A DNA stretch of 64,000 nucleotides from RPQJ01 sp963846885 (GTDB lineage: Bacteria; Pseudomonadota; Gammaproteobacteria; Steroidobacterales; Steroidobacteraceae), in contig CAWJXS010000024.1 in NCBI GenBank assembly GCA_963846885.1, positions 27,813 through 91,812 of the forward strand, read 5' to 3'. Positions 60,485 to 64,000 of this stretch are shown here, in pieces (the stretch's first letter is position 1; each line of letters opens with the position of its first letter). The notes beneath the pieces are model-generated. The model saw nothing but the letters and a program-made list of their open reading frames with translations, was not told the origin of the DNA and ran no database searches. A program made the position numbers and the translations under genes.

Positions 60485-61465
60485 TCAGGCGAACGCAGGC
60501 GTGCGCAGTGCAGCTGCATATTCGCGCGCGAAGCGATCGACGATCGCTGCCGTCGGCTCCACGGCCGTGATGTGATCGACGCCCTGCCCCGCCGACCAGA
60601 TGTTCTTCCAGGCCTTGAGCTGGCCTTCGGAATTCGACCAGTCCATCTTGTCCTTGCCGACGAGCGCGTCCGGGTCGAGACCGGCGGCGACGATGCTCTC
60701 GCGCAGGTACCACGCGTCGGCCCCGGTAAAGGTCTTGGTCATGACCAGATCTTCGAACGATGCGCGCACCACCATCTCGCGATACTCGCGCGTGGCGAGG
60801 CTTTCTTCGGCGCAGATGAAGGGCGTGCCGACGTACGCGAGATCCGCGCCGAGCAGTTCCGCCGCGCGCACGGCGCCACCGTGCCCGATGCTGCCGCCCA
60901 GCACGATGATGCCGTCGTAGAACTCGCGCACGGCCTGCACGAAGGCGAACGGCGAAACCTTGCCCGTATGGCCGCCTGCCCCCGCACTGACCAGCACGAG
61001 GCCATCGGCGCCGGCCGCAGCGGCTTTGCGCGCGAACCCGAGACTGCTCACATCGGCAAAGACCGTGCCGCCGTAAGCATGCACGTGCTCGACCGCCCGC
61101 GCCGGGCTGCCGAGCGCGGTGATCACGAGCGGCGGACGGTAGCGGTCGACCAGTTCCAGCTCGGGAGTGAGGCGATCGTAGGAACTGTGCATGACCAGGT
61201 TGAGCGCCCAGGGACCAACCTGGCCAGGCGCCGCCATGCAGGCTGCGGCATGCCCTGCCGTCAGCTGCTGCAGCCAGCCGTCGAGGATCTCGATCGAGCG
61301 CGCATTGGGCGTGGGAACCGCGGCCGCGATGCCTGCCCGGCACGCCGCCAGCACCAGCTCCGGCCCTGACACGAGGAACATCGGCGCGGCTATCAGTGGA
61401 AGCCGCATGCCCCTGGTAACGGCCTTCAGGCGCTCGGCCCGGCTTTCCGCGGCGACATTCGACAC
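60485..61465 (-). CDS. Nitronate monooxygenase (2-nitropropane dioxygenase family)
   Basis: A 326-residue FMN-dependent TIM-barrel enzyme. Seen are MRLPLIAAPMFLVSGPELV at the N-terminus, DVSSLGFARKAAAAGADGL, SAGAGGHTGKVSPFAFV (flavin and catalytic His region), VLGGSIGHGGAVRAAELLGADLAYVGT and a C-terminal helix. It oxidises alkyl nitronates or acts on related substrates. The start is GTG at 61465 with a strong GGGAGG 6-7 bases upstream. It is divergent from the carotenoid oxygenase gene across 82 bases, which contain the palindrome ACTATAGT (61489-61496), possibly a -10 box or operator. Confidence 0.88.
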   Translation of the reverse strand: MSNVAAESRAERLKAVTRGMRLPLIAAPMFLVSGPELVLAACRAGIAAAVPTPNARSIEILDGWLQQLTAGHAAACMAAPGQVGPWALNLVMHSSYDRLTPELELVDRYRPPLVITALGSPARAVEHVHAYGGTVFADVSSLGFARKAAAAGADGLVLVSAGAGGHTGKVSPFAFVQAVREFYDGIIVLGGSIGHGGAVRAAELLGADLAYVGTPFICAEESLATREYREMVVRASFEDLVMTKTFTGADAWYLRESIVAAGLDPDALVGKDKMDWSNSEGQLKAWKNIWSAGQGVDHITAVEPTAAIVDRFAREYAAALRTPAFA

Positions 61466-61547
61466 TTCACACCTCCCTAATGACTTGCACTATAGTACTC
61501 TGGTCCCGGACGTGGGCGACAGCGACTTAAGCCAAAGGTAAGGCCAG

Positions 61548-63062
61548 ATGCGCAAGTACACCGACATCACGACGCAAGACCCGCCGGACCGCCCCACCTG
61601 GGTGGACGGCATCGACAACCCTTACCTGCATGGCCCGTACACGCCGGTGGTCTCCGAGATCACCGCGGTCGACCTGAAAGTGGCGGCCGGCGAGATTCCC
61701 GCCGACCTCTTCGGCGCCTACATGCGCAACGGGCCCAATCCGGTGTTCAAGCCGCGGGGCGACTACCACTGGTTCGACGGCGACGGCATGGTGCACGGCG
61801 TGTACTTCCGCGACGGGCGCGCGAGCTACATCCGCAAGTGGGTCCAGACCCGCGCGCTGCACGACGAGATCGAGCGCGGCAAGGTGGAACTCTCCGGCAT
61901 CATGGGTCCTTACGACCTCGCGGGCGTCGCCGGTCACGAAGTCGAGTCGATGAATCCGGACTACTGCAAGGACACGTCGAACACCACGCTCAACCTCCAC
62001 AACGGCAAGATCCTCTCGGCCTGGTACAACGCGGGCCGCGTCTACTCGCTCGACCCGCTCACACTCGAGACGCAGGGCGAGCAGGATTTCGCGGGCGGCC
62101 TCGACACGCCGATGAATGCCCACGGCAAGACCGACCCGGTCACGGGCGAATTCATCAACTACGGCTATGCCGATTTCCAGCCGTGGCTCACGTACTACGT
62201 GATCGGCGCCGACGGCAAGGTCAAGCACCGCACGCGCATCGACCTGCCGGGTCCCCGCCTGCCGCACGACACGACGATCACGCCGAACCACACGATCCTG
62301 CACGATTTCCCGCTGTTCCACGACCTCAACGTGCTCAGCCGCACCGGCCATCGCGTGGTGCAGTTCAAGCGCGACCTGCCGACGCGCTTCGGCGTCATTC
62401 CACGCTACGGCACGCAGGAACAGGTGCGCTGGTTCGAGTTCGAGCCGGGCTACGTGCTGCACATGGTCAACGCGTGGGAAGACGGCGACTGGATCACGAT
62501 GGACGGCTGCTTCCAGCCCGACCCCACGATCCGTCGCGATCCGGAAGAAGGCCATCTCGCCTCGATGCTCGCCTACCTGCGCTACAAGGGCCACATGCGC
62601 CGCTGGCGCATGAACCTGCGCACGGGCGAGAAGAGCGAGCAGCAGCTGTCGGACCTCAACACCGAGTTCTGCCTGCCAGACACGGAAAAGCTCGGCGTCC
62701 GCACCCGCTATTCGTATCACCAGCTGATCCCGACCGACCTGCAGACGCTCGCGTTCGAAGGCCTCGTCAAGTTCGATCACGAGAAGGGCACGAGCGAGAC
62801 CTACCACTATCCCGCGGGCTGGTTCCCGAGCGAAGCACCGTTCGCCCGCAGCACCAAGGGCGGCGACGAAGACAGCGGCTACGCCATCACGCTGGCCACC
62901 AACATCCACGACTACCGTTCGGAAGCCTGGATCTTCGACGCCAAGCGCATCACCGCAGGCCCGCTCGCCCGCGTCAGCCTGCCGGGCCGGGTCGCCGCCG
63001 GATTCCACGCGTCGTGGATCACCGGCGACAAGCTCTGGCCTCAGGCGCGCGCGGCCGGCTGA
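61548..63062 (+). CDS. Carotenoid oxygenase family protein
   Basis: A 504-residue iron-dependent dioxygenase (RPE65/lignostilbene dioxygenase family), cleaving a double bond in carotenoids or stilbene-like compounds. The four iron-binding histidines fit AHGKTDP, PNHTILHDF, LHMVNAWEDGD and the C-terminal GFHASWI. Other blocks are YMRNGPNPVFKP, HWFDGDGMVHGVYF and TSNTTLNLHNGK. It is unbroken. AAGG lies about 8 bases before ATG. The 3' end overlaps the convergent SDR gene by 22 bases. Confidence 0.93.
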   Translation: MRKYTDITTQDPPDRPTWVDGIDNPYLHGPYTPVVSEITAVDLKVAAGEIPADLFGAYMRNGPNPVFKPRGDYHWFDGDGMVHGVYFRDGRASYIRKWVQTRALHDEIERGKVELSGIMGPYDLAGVAGHEVESMNPDYCKDTSNTTLNLHNGKILSAWYNAGRVYSLDPLTLETQGEQDFAGGLDTPMNAHGKTDPVTGEFINYGYADFQPWLTYYVIGADGKVKHRTRIDLPGPRLPHDTTITPNHTILHDFPLFHDLNVLSRTGHRVVQFKRDLPTRFGVIPRYGTQEQVRWFEFEPGYVLHMVNAWEDGDWITMDGCFQPDPTIRRDPEEGHLASMLAYLRYKGHMRRWRMNLRTGEKSEQQLSDLNTEFCLPDTEKLGVRTRYSYHQLIPTDLQTLAFEGLVKFDHEKGTSETYHYPAGWFPSEAPFARSTKGGDEDSGYAITLATNIHDYRSEAWIFDAKRITAGPLARVSLPGRVAAGFHASWITGDKLWPQARAAG

Positions 63063-63921
63063 CGCGCCAGTTCGGCTTCGAGATACGCCACGAGCGATTG
63101 TGGCGTGTCTTGGTGACGCGCGTGCGGTCATAAACGTGCGCCGGCCGGATCGCGCGGTCGAACCACACCAGCTCTTCCTCGGGTTGCGTCGGGCGCGTGC
63201 CTGCGAGCCAGAGCGCCGTGTCCGCACCGGAGGCCGCATCGCGCAGGATCGACTTCAGGATCTTGCGAAACCGCGGCAGCGAACGCTTGACGCCGTCCGT
63301 GTCGGCCCAGCCCGGATGCATCACGTAGAAATTGATTCCACGCGCGCCGTACTGGTTGCGCCAGTACTGGTTCAGCACGATCTGCGCCCGCTTGTGGAAG
63401 CCATAGGCGAACACGCCGTTGTACTTCGCGGGGTCGGTGACGTTCAGCATCCCGACCATCAGCGGCATGTTGTAGCCGCCGCCGGAGGTCATGTTGATCA
63501 CGGCCGAGCGCGGACCGCCCAGCAGGCCCGCACGAATCAAGCCTTCGGTCAGCTGGTAATGGCTCAGCAGGTTCGACACGAACGAACTCTCGCGGCCTTC
63601 CGCCGTGACCGAGAGGTCATCGAGCAGCACACCCACGTTGTTCACGAGCACGTCGACCTTGCGCCCCGCCGCCTGCAGCCGCTGCAGGAGGCGTTCGGTG
63701 TCGGCCTGCAGCGTGAAATCGCAGCATTCCGTGTCGATCCCAGCGATTCCGGCCTGCCGGGCGTCGTCGCGCAGCGTCGCGAGTTTCGCTTCACTGCGGG
63801 CCACGGCAGTCACTGTCGCGCCCGCCTTGGCGGCCGCCAGCACGATGTGCCGGCCGATGCCTCCGGAGCCGCCGGTGACCAGCCAGTGCTGCCCGCGATA
63901 ATCTGGCGTGACTTGGGCCAC
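63041..63921 (-). CDS. Short-chain dehydrogenase/reductase (DHRS12-like), probably incomplete at the window edge
   Basis: An SDR with cofactor site WLVTGGSGGIGRHIVLAAA, VNNVGVLLDD, catalytic Ser in INMTSGGGYN and Tyr-Lys in AYGFHKRAQ, closest in layout to DHRS12-type enzymes. A break near 63105 would restore the tail as TPQSLVAYLEAELARQ with stop at 63041. GTG at 63921 is the first start in this frame, but on the same strand out to the window end another frame reads FKKIVGFYSRFTASFTQVGY, which resembles the N-terminal part of this family, so the true start may lie beyond 64000. Confidence 0.82.
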
Positions 63922-64000
63922 GACAGGCTGCGCCAGCGATAACCCACCTGGGTGAAGCTCGCGGTGAACCGGCTGTAAAAGCCGACGATTTTCTTGAACT

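Noticed and set aside
61527..63239. A 570-codon minus-strand frame opposite the carotenoid oxygenase gene
   Set aside because: The oxygenase has all iron-ligand blocks in frame; the antisense frame is low-complexity Val/Ala/Arg/His-rich.

Overview
This is a GC-rich chromosomal segment from a gammaproteobacterium. The gene orders tig-clpP-clpX-lon-hupB-tRNA-Val-tRNA-Asp-ppiD and gloB / methyltransferase-rnhA-...-dnaQ / mltD-fabI are typical of that class. The gene set looks closest to the Xanthomonadales/Nevskiales/Steroidobacterales side, but no rRNA or other decisive marker is present, so genus is not called.

Positions 1-35,000 are mostly a surface-polysaccharide (O-antigen or capsule) locus. 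Precursor genes come first: a phosphomannomutase fragment and manC (GDP-mannose), ugd (UDP-GlcA), wecB (UDP-ManNAc), wecA (lipid carrier initiation), rmlBDAC (dTDP-L-rhamnose). A long minus-strand run from pgi at 28.2 kb down to 10.2 kb carries wzi, a large SLBB/Wza-type export protein, a methyltransferase, wzz, wzx, four glycosyltransferases, a Wzy/WaaL-type membrane protein, asnB and an FkbM methyltransferase. Upstream of pgi are a UDP-GlcA 4-epimerase gene, a tviB/wbpA-type dehydrogenase gene and, further off, a wbpE-type aminotransferase gene sitting between rnhA and dnaQ. Positions 36,000-48,500 are housekeeping: gloB, mltD, fabI, ppiD, two tRNAs, hupB, lon, clpX, clpP, tig, tRNA-Leu. From 48.8 to 57.2 kb there is a YdjM-like membrane hydrolase, a beta-propeller sensor kinase with its LuxR-type regulator, and two secreted proteins, one with a metzincin zinc motif. 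The end (57-64 kb) has VanZ, PaaN, lipocalin-like, nitronate monooxygenase, carotenoid oxygenase and SDR genes.

The most unusual content is repetitive. Three cassettes (33251-33425, 34585-34725, 39292-39841) are bounded by inverted arrays of the heptamer GGGGYTA ending in a shared GTCGGAA-like inner edge. One encloses a frame-broken four-helix-bundle (S23/IVP family) gene; the other two bracket the wbpE-type gene and split rnhA from dnaQ. The arrays touch, or themselves provide, stop codons of neighbouring genes. A second family of palindromic repeats (CCCTCACCC...CTCTCCCGC-loop-GCGGGAGAG) occurs at least five times, twice in frame inside protein genes (wecB, wzi). A third, polypurine nonamer repeat flanks tRNA-Leu and abuts the ydjM-like start codon.

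Data quality matters here. About twenty genes, including conserved ones such as rmlA, rmlB, ppiD and mltD, are interrupted by single-base frameshifts with good coding sequence on both sides. Many of those I could reconstruct are single-base insertions. I treat most as uncorrected sequencing indels, so frameshifted genes are given as whole CDS spans with that caveat.
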